DNA of 64,000 nucleotides from Phymorhynchus buccinoides (taxonomy: Eukaryota > Mollusca > Gastropoda > Neogastropoda > Raphitomidae), in the NCBI GenBank assembly GCA_017654935.2, contig CM065686.1, forward strand, positions 34,643,234 to 34,707,233, read 5' to 3'. The position numbers and the translations under genes were made by a program. Shown here piece after piece: positions 1 through 64,000 of this stretch (its first letter is position 1; the number at the start of each line of letters is the position of its first letter). The notes beneath the pieces are model-generated. The model saw only the letters and a program-made list of their open reading frames with translations. It had not been told where the DNA came from and searched no databases.

Positions 1-52
1 TTCCCAAAGTCATTGAAATCACAAGACAGGGCATTCTGATGCTCCCAAAAGT

Positions 53-1082
53 TCAGTAATGCGTGTATCCGCCATGGCTGTTCTGGCACTCGACGCAGCG
101 AGTCCTCATGGAGTTGACCAGGGTGGTGAAGATCCTCTGTGGAAGCGCCTGCCACTCAGCCTGCAGCATATGGTAGAGGTGCTGGGCATCCCTGGGAGGG
201 GGGTGGTTGCTCCTCACTTTGCGATCCAGCTCATCCCAGAGGTTCTCAATCGGGTTGAGATCGGGACTGCATGCTGGCCACTCCATTCTGTTGACTCCAG
301 ACTGCTGCAGGAAGTCGTTGACCACCCTTGCCCTGTGGGGGCGAGCGTTGTCATCCTGGTAGACAGCCGGCGGTCCCATCTGCTGCAGTGTAGGCACAGC
401 CAGCGGTCGAAGGATCTCATCCCGGTATCGGAGGCCAGTCAGGTTACCCTGTACATGATACAAGGGTGTTCTGTGGTGAAGGCTGAAGGCCCCCCCAGAC
501 CATTACAGAACCTCCACCAAAGGCCACCTTTTCTTGGACAGTGGCGTCAATAAAGCGTTCCCCTGGGCGCCTCCAGACCCTCAGTCGGCCGTCGTTGTGG
601 TTCAGGGTGAAGCGTGATTCATCACTGAACAGGACCTGGGACCATTGCTGACGTGTCCACCTCACGTGACGTCTGCAGAAGGCGCGGCGTGCTGCCCTAT
701 GGGCTGGAGTTAAGCGTGGCCGTACAGCTGGGCGACGAGAACGGAGGTTAAACCCATGAAGGCGGTTCCGTATGGTCTGCTGGCTGATGTTGATGTTAGT
801 AGCCACCCTCAGCTGCCTTCGAATGATGCTGGAAGAGGCTGTTCTTGTCTGCAGGGCTTGTCGTTCAATGAGACGATCTTCACGTGGAGTTGTCTTCTTC
901 GGTCGACCAGATCTGCGTCTTTCATGGACCCTCCCAGTGGCTGTGAAGCGTTGAATCAGTCTGACAATGACCGAGATGGACACCTGAAGTCGCCTGGCCA
1001 CTTCTCGCTTGGGAACACCATCTTGGAACCATGCAACAGCTCGTCCCCTATCCAACTCGCTCAATTTTCGTCGTGGAAGCAT
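53..1082 (-). pseudogene. Tc1/mariner-type DD34E transposase, one-base frameshift
   Basis: Translation from the ATG at 1082 gives MLPRRKLSELDRGRAVAWFQ with paired helix-turn-helix segments and the GRP(K/R) linker (RRSGRPKKT). The catalytic parts follow: FSDES (first Asp), QDDNARPH (second Asp) and SPDLNPIENLWDEL (Glu), with 34 residues between the second Asp and the Glu, i.e. DD34E as in Tc1. The frame breaks at the C-run 490-496: the upstream part reads to VMVWGG and the downstream part resumes at LYHVQGN. One missing base explains it. Stop at 53-55. Terminal repeats were not resolved because the left end is cut by the window. Confidence 0.9.
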
Positions 1083-1437
1083 TGTCAAATCAGGCCTAAT
1101 ACTGGTGGTATGTCTTCTTATAAAGCCAAGCAAGAGACAGCATCTCACACATAAACAGCAGTGCTTGCACGTGCATAATGGTTTTTCCATCTGGCTTGTG
1201 CAATGTGTTCATGCAGAACGATCCAAAACAAGGTCCTTTTTCGCAAGTTTCCGCTTTTTCTTTTGCTGCCAAGCTCAGTAATAGAGAATCACGTGCAATG
1301 TTTCCACTAACACAACATCGCCCACTTACAGCTGAACAAGAATTCATAACAATTGGGCTTGACTGCGAACAAAATAACAGGAGCGAACGGAGTTTATTGC
1401 GCACCTGTTTTCTCATAGTGATCCTTAACTTTTTGTG

Positions 1438-2654
1438 AGTAGTGTAGTTAATGGCATAGCATCTAACGTTAAACTTTTCGCTGACGACACCAGCATGTCC
1501 CTATCACTCAATAACTATGTTACTCGTACAGAAATGATTAATGCTGACTTATTAAAGATCAACAGTTGGGCCATGCATTGGAAAGTTAAATTTAGTGAAG
1601 AAAAAACTGAACTGCTTAATTTTGTACGCGGAAATAATGTCGTTCTTCCCCTTACTTTTGGAACTGTTCAATTACACGATACTGACAAACATAAACACTT
1701 AGGACTTGTGCTCCAAAATAACTGTAAATGGGACGAGCATATACGCAGTATCGTTAACAAAGTCGCCATGCTTCTCTCTTGCATGAAAAGTTATATAAGT
1801 ATAGAATTAGCCGAAAAGCTTTAGAAAGAATGTATAAATCTTTTGTACTACCTTACTTTGATTATGCTGATGTCGTCTGGGATAACTGTACTGAAACACA
1901 ATCAAATTCACTTGAAGAATTACACTTAGAAGCCATAAGAACAATTGTTGGAGCAGTTCGTGGAACAAGTCATCAAAAGTTACATGAAGAATCTGGCTTT
2001 TGTTCATTAAAGAAAAGAAGAGAAAGACATAAAATTATTTTTTATTATAAAATTCTAAATGGTATGTGCCCTGATTATTTAACAAACATTCTACCTGGCC
2101 TTGTTGCAGACAGAAACCCATACCATAGACGAAGACTCTTAGAAAGAAATGTGCCTAGATGCAAAACAGAATTATATAAAAAGTCATTTGTCCCATCTAC
2201 AACGCTCCTGTGGAACTCTTTGCCAAACGATATTAAAACATGCAACTCTTTAAGTACAATTAAGCGTTACTTGTCGGCAGATGATCCTGTTGTACCGCCT
2301 CATTTATATCTTGGCAAGAGGGAACAGCAGGTGATGCACTGCCGTCTCCGTCTTGGCATGAGCGACTTAAAGAATGATATGTTTAATCGACATCTAGTCG
2401 ATGACCCTTTTTGTGCTTGTGGTAACGGGGCGGAGACGGTGGAGCATTACTTGTTACATTGTATTCTCTTTAATGGAGCCCGTGCTCGTACAATTTCAAC
2501 ACTTCTAATAGAATATTGTATTGTCGAAACACTTCTCAAGGGTAACCCTACACTACACATTAATACAAACATTTTGATATTTGAAACTGTCCATGAATAT
2601 AATTATTTCCGAAACCAACAGGTTTTAAGTCATGTTTGTATTTATTTTATTTAA
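1438..2654 (+). pseudogene. 5'-truncated LINE reverse transcriptase fragment
   Basis: The reading frame contains KLFADDTS (FADD at 1477-1488), the catalytic box of non-LTR reverse transcriptases, then NSWAMHWKVKFSEEKTE and KHLGLVL. A frameshift near 1785-1805 moves the reading to a second frame with ERMYKSFVLPYFDYADVVWD, LWNSLPNDIKTC and a C-terminal CxC...H...C cluster (CACGNGAETVEHYLLHC). The first half of the RT and any endonuclease are absent. It is a dead fragment directly beside the Tc1 copy. Confidence 0.88.
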
Positions 2655-3109
2655 CTATTTATTTATTTATCTTATTTATTAGCACTAGTAGTATTGAAAT
2701 TTTGAAAAAGCAATACTGTCTGTATATCAGAAACGTGTACGAATTGTGCTATACTGGCTGATTCACAGTTCATGTTGTACTATGGAACAATTATTGTTTT
2801 GTTTCCCCTTGGTCTCTCCCAAATTTACAAAATTAGGTAAACTTATTGATTTATTTTTATTATTATTGTATTATTATTATTATTATATTATTATTATTAT
2901 TATTACTTTTGTTTTGTTCACACTTAAAACTCTTGTTTGTATTCACAGTTTATATTGGTTTAAACGCAGTCTCCATCTGTTCAATCAATTGTGCAATTAT
3001 GAGGTTAATTTAAGGAGCACGGTATAAGCTTCGAGCTTGTTGTTGCTCTAATTGTCTTTTTGTTTGATCGTTTCCGAGTGAGTGAATAAAGATTTGTTTA
3101 AACCAGAGA
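2655..3109. other. AT-rich sequence with (TTA)n
   Basis: Probable 3' untranslated tail of the LINE, with ATTTATTTAT and a TTA/ATT run at about 2855-2906. No gene seen. Confidence 0.5.
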
Positions 3110-3278
3110 GGGAGGGAGAGAGAGAGAAACAGATACAGAGACATAGAGGTAGACAGACAGGCAGACAAATGCAGGGACAGAGATACAGATATAGATACGG
3201 ACAGATATGTGGACCGACAGAGAGAGAGAGACAAGAATGAGGGAAACAGAATGAGAGAGAGAGAGAGAGAGAGAGAGT

Positions 3279-3309
<31 letters not shown>

Positions 3310-3499
3310 GTGAGTGAGAGGGAGAGAGAGATACACAAAGACAGGGACAGACAGGCAGACAATGACAGGGACAGAGAGATAGACATAGATACGGACAGAC
3401 ATGCGGGAAGGACAGAAGAGAGAGAGAGAGAGAGACAAGAATGAGGGAAACAGAGAGAGAGAGAGAGAGACAAGAGAGAGAGAGATGAGAGAGAGAGAT

Positions 3500-3562
<63 letters not shown>

Positions 3563-3598
3563 TGGAGAGAGAGAGAGAGAAGAGACGCAATACGCAAG
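3110..3598. repeat. GA-rich microsatellite with TG block
   Basis: Impure (GA)n interrupted by ACAGACA units and a (TG)n block at about 3279-3305. Long apparent Ser/Leu or Arg/Glu reading frames here are microsatellite artefacts. Confidence 0.95.
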
Positions 3599-3787
3599 AA
3601 GGTTTAATCACTTAAAGGCCATAGCCCATCATGATCGGGCGTGCGAACATAAACCACATAACGATATACACATGTGGAAGAGGAAATAATGAACATGACA
3701 GAAAGCCACAAATCAGCATTCCATATAAAATAAGCTTTTCATGAAGTAGCAGCTTCTATTATCTTGAAACGAAGTATGCAAAAACTA

Positions 3788-3950
3788 ATGAGAGAGAGAG
3801 AAGAGAGATGAGAGACGAGAAAAGACGGAGAGAGAGTGAGTGAGAGAGTAAGTGAGAGAGAGAGAGAGAGAGGGAGATGAAGAGAGAGAGACAGATACAG
3901 AGAGAGCTAGGAGATGAGAGAGAAAGAGAAACAGAGAAACAGAGAAACAG
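3788..3950. repeat. GA-rich microsatellite
   Basis: Second impure GAGA block, ending near a C-run at 3952-3960. Confidence 0.9.
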
Positions 3951-4210
3951 ACCCCCCCCCACTGAGAACGAATGTTAACAACAACAGACATTTAGTACTA
4001 GACAACAAAAAGAAATCGACGAATCCAATCATTGGTCGGGCAGTGCGTGACACAAAAGACTGTCAAGGGCACAGCCACACTGGATACGATTCAATAGCAA
4101 CACGACCCGATTTGTGACGGTGTCTGTGAATCACGATTCACCTGAAATACTCCCCGTCTAAAAATTAAATCTCCTGTTTTCGCTCACTATGCTTCAAGTA
4201 TGACCCCAAT

Positions 4211-4448
4211 TAGGGGAAGATGGGGTACACAGCCATGGGCGGGTAAGAAGCCCATGCCTAATATATCATGAAAATGAAATCAAATTTCAGTTCACATTTT
4301 TGCCCATGAGACGAGTGTTAGTGTTAATGTTTAGCATTCGTCTCTCATGGGCAAAATGTTTGACTGAAATGTTTGGGTTTATTCCATGAGATAATTGGCA
4401 TGGGCTTCTTACCAGCCCGTGGGCTTTTTACCCCGTCTTTCACTTATA
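4211..4448. mobile_element. Long inverted-repeat MITE, family C, copy 1
   Basis: The ends read GGGGAAGATGGGGTA... and ...TACCCCGTCTTTC. Inside are two further inverted pairs: GGGCGGGTAAGAAGCCCATG with its complement, and TGCCCATGAGACGA with its complement. The copy interrupts sequence that is continuous in a related repeat at about 19700-19840, giving a TA-like target site. Confidence 0.8.
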
Positions 4449-4514
4449 CAAGAATCAAATAAGAATCAAATAAAATATGTCTGATACAAAAACACAGATA
4501 TTTCATTAGATTCG

Positions 4515-4830
4515 TGTAGGGATGACTACACATATATAATGAACATATTGTTGTTGTTGTCTGTCGTTTCCCACAATGACTGCCATACAGCAGAGGGGGC
4601 AGACACTGTTCTGGCGGGCTGGGCGAGAATTAGTTCATAGTGGAGATGCCTTGCCCAGGGTACATCCCCACGCTCTCGGCCAAAGGAATGTGAGGACTGA
4701 TGGCGTCGGGGAAGGTCCCCAAAGGCCAACCAATCCTTTAGCTGCAGCACTAGAGCCAGTGCAAATGTTCCCTAGTTATTTCGAGGTCATAGCATGTCTT
4801 CCACGAAAGACTATTAAGCTGTAGCGTGAT
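4515..4830. other. Unclassified repeat, related to 16025-16130
   Basis: Contains CTGGCGGGCTGGGC and the context GTGGAGATGCCTT, both shared with 16083-16120. It has the look of an old interspersed repeat. No gene. Confidence 0.45.
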
Positions 4831-4856
4831 ATTCCAACACTGTAGATGTATCTCTT

Positions 4857-5096
4857 TAGGGGAAGACGGGTTAAAAAGCGCGTGGGCGAGGGTAAGAAGC
4901 CCACCCCAATTCTGCTCATGAATGACAAGCAATTTTCCATTCTCATTTTTGTTGCCCATGATACGACGTTAATGTGTCTAGGCATTCGTCTCATGGGCCA
5001 GAATCCAAAGTTTGACTGAATTTTCTTTATTTCATGAGATAATTGGGGTTGGCTTCTTACCCGCCTAATGCGCTTTTGTAACCCCGTCGTCCCCTA
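4857..5096. mobile_element. MITE family C, copy 2
   Basis: Same structure as the copy at 4211, with TA at both ends (TAGGGGAAGACGGG ... CCCGTCGTCCCCTA). Confidence 0.8.
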
Positions 5097-5340
5097 GACA
5101 GTAAATGTGCAGAATCGAACCTCGGAAACGTCAACAATCGGATCGCAATTGTCTTCAATCGTAATGCAGTGTGTGCTGTGGCACTTTAACTCATTCAAGT
5201 CGTTCCGCGACCGCCGGCCATATTATAATGTCCGGAATTAATATATAGCTGTCACTTGATGACATTTCTTCGAAGGGAAAGTAGATCTATATGTGCACAC
5301 CATAATATGAAAAACCGTGGTCACTTCGAAAAACGATTCG

Positions 5341-5398
5341 CCCTCGCTCCTTAATTGTTGTGGGGGGGTGGGGGGGGGGGGGGGGTGGGGGGGGGGAA
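5341..5398. repeat. G-run tract
   Basis: Runs of G broken by single T (about 5361-5397). Capable of quadruplex formation and prone to sequencing error. Confidence 0.8.
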
Positions 5399-5449
5399 CC
5401 AATGGTGTAGAGGAGTTGTTGTCTATAAATAAATCTATATAAATAAATT

Positions 5450-6623
5450 ATAAAGTACTGATCTACCCTATCCCTAATGTCTAAACTGAAAGCAAAAACC
5501 CCTAATCTGCCTTGCATATAAGAACAAAATCTGATCTACCACTCTTAACTAACCCAATAAGACCACTTCCCTATTTCTAAAACCTGAAGTAAAAATCCTT
5601 TTCTACATATTAAAAAAAAAAGTCTGATCTACCACTAAAAGCTTATCACTTCCCTATGTCCTAATAGAAACTGAAGTACAACCCCCTATGGGTGTCTGGT
5701 CACTGCAATATACAACAGATTCTTGATCTAACTAGAACTACTACCACTTTACCAAACTACGCTGATCTATACCAACTTGAGGATCCCTACTAATTTTCGT
5801 ACAAAAAACCTAAATTAAAAAAAAAAAAAAAAAAAACACCCCCTAATTGGTCTTATGTTCAAAAAAAACCCTATGTCTGCTATGTTTGGCTAATGTCTGC
5901 TATGTGTCATTCCATATAACAAAAAGAAACAAATAAAAAATCAAAAAAAAAAGTCTGGATCTCTTCTAAAAATCTAATCTACCTCCTGTATCTAAGCCTA
6001 CTGCTGATCCAGCTACTAATCTTCTCTACTACTTCTACTCACTACGTATAACTTTACTAAAACTACTCTACCTACTAACCTTAGTCGATCTGATCCTATT
6101 ATTATCCTACGATCTCTCTTGATCTAACCACTTATAACTACATTCTACTACTAAAAAACTCTACCAATACTTGTATACCTACTAATCTCTCTATGATCTA
6201 CGCGAATCTCTAATTCTATCCTAACTCTACTGTTCTAAACTACTATGATGATATCTACTACTCGATACGTAAATACTATCTCTAACTAATGATCTCTAAT
6301 CTATCTACCACTTCCTATTCTAAAACTCTACCACTGGATTCTACCCCTATCTGACTTAGCCACTACCACTTGGGCACTTAGTATTCTTTCCCTATGTGTC
6401 TAAAAAAGAAAAACCTAAGACCTGAAGTAAAGAAAAGAAAACCCCTATGTTCTGGCATATAAAAAGAAAGTCTGGATTTTCTATCAACTGATCTTTTCTG
6501 AGATCCTCGTACTAAATAAACTCACTCCTCAAAAATGATTTCTACCCTACATTTGAATGATTTCCTGAAAAGTCCTGATGATCTTAGAACGGCACTAACT
6601 AGTCCCTATGTCTAAACATAAAA
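5450..6623. repeat. Degenerate tandem sequence beside the assembly gap
   Basis: Repeats variants of GTCTGATCTACCACTTCCC, CTATGTCTAAAACTGAAGTA and CATATAAAAAAAAGTCTG with heavy drift, then dissolves into CTA/ATCT-rich sequence. One clean unit lies at about 22130-22190. The appearance fits a badly resolved satellite. Nothing coding. Confidence 0.7.
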
Positions 6624-7123
6624 NNNNNNNNNNNNNNNNNNNNNNNNNNNNNNNNNNNNNNNNNNNNNNNNNNNNNNNNNNNNNNNNNNNNNNNNNNNNN
6701 NNNNNNNNNNNNNNNNNNNNNNNNNNNNNNNNNNNNNNNNNNNNNNNNNNNNNNNNNNNNNNNNNNNNNNNNNNNNNNNNNNNNNNNNNNNNNNNNNNNN
6801 NNNNNNNNNNNNNNNNNNNNNNNNNNNNNNNNNNNNNNNNNNNNNNNNNNNNNNNNNNNNNNNNNNNNNNNNNNNNNNNNNNNNNNNNNNNNNNNNNNNN
6901 NNNNNNNNNNNNNNNNNNNNNNNNNNNNNNNNNNNNNNNNNNNNNNNNNNNNNNNNNNNNNNNNNNNNNNNNNNNNNNNNNNNNNNNNNNNNNNNNNNNN
7001 NNNNNNNNNNNNNNNNNNNNNNNNNNNNNNNNNNNNNNNNNNNNNNNNNNNNNNNNNNNNNNNNNNNNNNNNNNNNNNNNNNNNNNNNNNNNNNNNNNNN
7101 NNNNNNNNNNNNNNNNNNNNNNN
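6624..7123. other. Assembly gap of 500 N
   Basis: Exactly 500 N, so a placeholder of arbitrary length rather than a measured gap. It falls in the intron after KNDC1 exon 18 and could hide further exons. Confidence 0.99.
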
Positions 7124-7257
7124 GATTACATTGTTCGATTGCATATGTAATTTCTGAACAAGGGAATAACTACTGTATTGTACGGACTACAAGGCGCACT
7201 TCCGCAGATCCCCAATTTCTACGGTGACAGAATAGTCAAGTTTGACTGTGGTCACTT

Positions 7258-7358
7258 ACTGGAAGGAAGGAAGGAAGGAAGGAAGGAAGGAAGGAAGAAA
7301 GGAAGGAAGGAAGGAAGGAAGGAAGGAAGGAAGGAAGGAAGGAAGGAAGGAAGGAAGC
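7258..7358. repeat. (GGAA)n microsatellite
   Basis: About 25 GGAA units, followed by a C-run. Confidence 0.97.
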
Positions 7359-7360
7359 AC

Positions 7361-7495
7361 CTGATTATAAGGCCCCCCCCAACATTTTTTTTTTACACAA
7401 AATTCAGATTTTGTTATTATAGTTTCTTACCATATTATCAGTCACATTATAAGGCGCAGGGGTCTTAATCTAAGAAAAACGTATCACCTTGCCAA
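7361..7495. mobile_element. Fragment of the ATAAGGCGCA interspersed repeat
   Basis: Contains TTACACAAAATTCAGATTTTG and ATTATAAGGCGCAGGGGTCT. Other copies are at about 11010-11170, 19341-19402, 20642-20720 and 43916-44168. The full form appears to have ends based on CGGTATTTTTC.../...GACTATAAGGC. It is a familiar MITE type in animal genomes. Confidence 0.65.
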
Positions 7496-7562
7496 AGAGG
7501 CAGATAGCCTTGTAGTGCTGCTATGCACCAAACCCAAACAGGCGAAACAATGCATCAAGTAC

Positions 7563-60560
<52,998 letters not shown>

Positions 60561-60825
60561 GGTGGGTAATGCTGGAGCCTACTGTAGATCGGGCGGGGGT
60601 GATGGCGAAGTTATCAAGGAATGGATCGTTCACACTGGAATGATTTTTTCTCTTCTCCTTCTTCTTCTTCTGCAGGATTCAGGACGTTTGGACTCGTTCG
60701 GTTTCCACTACGCCTACGGGACCCCATCATATCTGAAACATGTATGTCCATGCACAGAATTGTCGTAAAGATATATATGCATTGCAATACATTGTGCTGA
60801 TCGGCAATACAATTACAGTGGAACC

Positions 60826-61017
60826 TCCCTTACAAGTCCTTCAAAAATCATCCAAAATCAGGTCTTATAATAAGGGTGGGAGGGGTCTTATAATGGAGGG
60901 GTCTTATAAGGGAGGTAATTTTAATACTTACAAAGAAGGGCAATGTACTCAGAGAAGTAGGTCTTATATGGGAGGGAGTCTTTTGAATGGGGGGGTCTTA
61001 TAATGGAGGTTCCACTG
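60826..61017. mobile_element. Pogo-like MITE upstream of the gene
   Basis: CAGTGGAACCTCCCTTACAA ... TATAATGGAGGTTCCACTG. It lies about 270 bp upstream of the KNDC1 start codon. Confidence 0.85.
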
Positions 61018-61120
61018 TATAGATCTACAAAGTGGACTAAAAGCAATATAAAACCAGTTCATGAAAGAAAAAAATCAAGAGAAAACTCCTGAAACATGAT
61101 CTAAAAGACCCTTAAAATTA

Positions 61121-61412
<292 letters not shown>

Positions 61413-61727
61413 AAGAGTATGTGTGAGGGTGAAACCATGCGTGCATGTGTGTATGCAAGTTTGAGAGTTTATGGTGTGTATACATGTATACATGAATGTT
61501 GTGTACATGCATGTATGTATGTAAACATGTAGGCGTATACATGTATTTGTGTTAATGTGTATGTCTTAATGTAACATTTATTTATTTATGTATTTATGTA
61601 TTTATTCATTTTTGTTCATTACAAGTTTATTCACTAGATTATCATTATGCGTTACATTATTCTTCCCATTTCATAATAGGGGCTGTGGGCCTAAATCGAT
61701 CATTAAAACATTTAAGAGTTTCGGAGT

Positions 61728-61734
<7 letters not shown>

Positions 61735-61771
<37 letters not shown>
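61735..61771. repeat. (CT)n microsatellite
   Basis: About 17 CT units. Confidence 0.95.
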
Positions 61772-61774
<3 letters not shown>

Positions 61775-62317
61775 GAGCACAAATCCCTGTCAATCATCTA
61801 CATGACTACCATCGGATCAAACACACTTCAGATCTTTTAATTTCCTGGATCTTGGTGGGCGAGCTAAAAAGCAGGAAAAAGAGGTAAGATAGATCTACAC
61901 CAAAGAAAAGACTTAGTGAAAAAAACACAAAAAAACATAAAGGAACAAAATTGCAAACACCTAACAACAGGGCACCCTCAGGGCCCATATCATATCTTTA
62001 AAGGACGAGTCACAAGCTATGTAATCTCCCTGAATATGAAATTAATCTTCAACCATTAAAGCCCAAAGCAGTTAGACTAAATAAGTGTCGAAATCTCTTT
62101 CATTACCACTCGAGTCAATGTTAAGTATCATCAGCTTTAATGTCAGCATATTAATCTGTTTCTGTTTGCTAGGGTATTATGGGAGATTTTTTAGTTTTAT
62201 GACATCTTGTCGATCTATTTATAAAGAGATTAAAATCCCAACTCAGTTTAGACTGGTCAGTGATTGTGTACGCTGTACTGCTGCTAGCAGTTAGTAGAAG
62301 TAATATAATTAATATAC

Positions 62318-62432
62318 TGTAATAATAATAATAATAACAACAATAATAATAATATAGCAACAATAGCAACAGCAGCAGCAGTAGTAGTAGGTTGTACTAG
62401 CATTAGCAGTTGTAGAAGATGTAGTAGTAGTA

Positions 62433-62473
<41 letters not shown>

Positions 62474-62490
62474 CGTAGTAGTAGTAGGCC
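62318..62490. repeat. Trinucleotide microsatellite cluster
   Basis: (AAT)n, (AGC)n and (GTA)n in succession. Confidence 0.95.
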
Positions 62491-62499
62491 CCTACTAGT

Positions 62500-63921
62500 A
62501 AATATGGTAGAAGATGCCATTTTCAACCATTTACCTAACCCTAACCCTATCCCTAACCCTAGAAAAAAGCGAAATTTGTGGTTCATGCTCAATGTCGCAA
62601 ATACACAGTGTCATAGGTAGTGAGCTACTTCAGGCATGGGAATTAGAGAAGACAAAAAAAAGACTGAAAATTGGGGTCTGGAAGGAAGCAGGCATAGGAA
62701 CAAGGAATTAAAAAACAACTGAAAACCATGTGTGTTGGGATACAGCCACCAGAAAATGAAGCTTCTTCTGTTATCTAAGCCTTAAAAACAGTATTAAGAG
62801 ATAAGACTGATATATTTACTAATTTAGTTCATTTTGCATTCATTTATAAACCAATAAGATGTAGGATATGTCCAAAAAATGTTTTTTTAAATTTTGTAGG
62901 TGCATGTCACACATTTGGTAAGACTTTGTAAGAATAACCAAACGCAAGTTTTACTCATTGGGCTTCTTTTTTTTTTTTTTTTTTATCTCATAAATGTCCT
63001 CTTGGACCATCAAAAAAGCTGAAACTTGCAAAAAAAAGACTGAGAGGACCATCAAAAAAGCTGAAATCAGCCAAATGACTGACAATTCCCATGCCTGTAC
63101 TTATTTTTACGAGCTACCTTTTTCCATGCGACAAACCACACAACATTTGAAGAGATTCTGTCTTTGATCCGTTTATTATAATGTAACCCGGACAAACCGA
63201 CAGACAAACAAACAGACAGATGAACGAACCAACAGATGTACTCCTTTGTCCAGTGTAAACTGGGGCAAAGGACAATATAACACGACCAACAAAACGACCA
63301 GTGATCCAGAGCCGACGACCCGTATCGGAGGCTTGTAGAGAGCACCATCGCTAGGGCCTAGGCCTAGAACTTTCCCACTTGTTCAGTTGTTGACTAGGCT
63401 AGCCTGTGGTCACCATCATGCAAAATGAGTCACAACAGCGAACACGCACAGTGAGTTTTTAAAACACATAATTATAGTCCACAACTCCAAAACCTTTCTG
63501 TGTCACTCTCAACTTCAATGTAGTGTAGACGTTAATGGCTTGAAAATACCCTGCTGGTAGTCTAGGCCTACCAAGAAAGTGGCCGGAAGAAGCACGGGAA
63601 AAGATGCACCCGTGCGCCATGGAAAGGCGCGGGAACTAGGAGTGATAGTGAAGGGGAAGGGGGGTTGGGGGTGGCGCTGGAGTGAGGGGAGTGAAGACAA
63701 ACGTGATCATCACCACGTTCAAACGTACTTAGGCTCCTAAAAGTGTATCAACCCCCCCCCTGCCCCCCATACACACAGAGTGCAACTTTGCTAAGATTTT
63801 TAAAAAAATCAAAAATAATCGGCGCACGTGCGTCGTCAATGTAGGTCATGTAGCCTAGACCTAAAATACTCGTAGTAATAAACAGACATAGCAATTGTGC
63901 CTCTCTCTCTCTCTCTCTCTC

Positions 63922-63952
<31 letters not shown>

Positions 63953-64000
63953 GTGATGTTGATGCTCGATCTGCCTCTAATACTACCATGTCGGTTTCTA
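62500..64000. other. Upstream region, no gene recognised
   Basis: GGACCATCAAAAAAGCTGAAA occurs twice (about 63004 and 63048). 63580-63700 is locally GC-rich and could hold a promoter or untranslated exon for the minus-strand gene, but I see no decisive signal. (CT)n is at 63901-63952. Confidence 0.4.

Noticed and set aside
59..553. Plus-strand open frame of 164 residues at the left edge
   Set aside because: Shadow of the Tc1 transposase, which is clearly coded on the minus strand.
3010..3611. Ser/Leu-rich and Arg/Glu-rich open frames
   Set aside because: Translations of GA/CT microsatellite. The same applies at 3759-3991, 31429-31833 and 61075-61542.
6599..7150. Open frames of about 180 residues at 6599-7150
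   Set aside because: Almost entirely N; they span the assembly gap.

Overview
This is eukaryotic sequence, probably from a lophotrochozoan and most likely a mollusc. The reasons are large introns, GT-AG splicing, very dense MITEs and other short interspersed elements, long GA/CT and TG microsatellites, a 500-N scaffold gap, and a tRNA-headed SINE whose central and 3' parts resemble SINEs I know from molluscs. The taxon call is inference. There is no bacterial operon, CRISPR array or rRNA gene.

One protein-coding gene fills almost the whole window on the minus strand. It starts at an ATG at 60560 and runs down to 7563, then continues past the gap or past the left edge. I could place 18 coding exons, and every exon-exon phase matches. 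Together they give 5,699 coding bases (1,899 codons plus 2 bases). The order is a first KIND domain (exons 1-3), a linker (4-5), a second KIND domain (6-9), a long low-complexity middle (10-14), a basic coiled-coil-like segment (15) and a RasGEF N-terminal (REM) segment (16-18). This is the architecture of KNDC1 (very-KIND, a neuronal Ras guanine-nucleotide exchange factor). The catalytic RasGEF (CDC25) domain is not in the window and should lie further left.

Left flank (1-7500): a Tc1-type DD34E transposase with a one-base frameshift, a 5'-truncated LINE reverse transcriptase fragment, GA-rich microsatellites, two copies of a long inverted-repeat MITE, then degenerate tandem sequence leading into the assembly gap. 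The introns (7.7-60.3 kb) are packed with mobile elements. They include two TTAA-flanked MITE families (A and B), a TPRT-type short retroelement usually ending in (GAA)n with 10-12 bp target-site duplications (eight copies), a hAT-like element carrying a BED-type zinc-finger fragment, a pogo-like MITE, several other inverted-repeat MITEs, minisatellites, and LINE 3' ends. Several nested insertions can be resolved because related copies elsewhere in the window preserve the empty site.

The most interesting observations concern elements at splice junctions. A MITE sits exactly on the exon 11 donor, and its target-site duplication has copied the donor. The 3' end of exon 15 is tandemly repeated about five times into the intron. 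The acceptor side of exon 3 is also repeated, and one copy is an interleaved mosaic of exon and MITE. Exon 3 itself carries an in-frame TGA. I found no evidence of a wholly new system. The value of the window lies in the KNDC1 gene model and its transposon-shaped splice sites.
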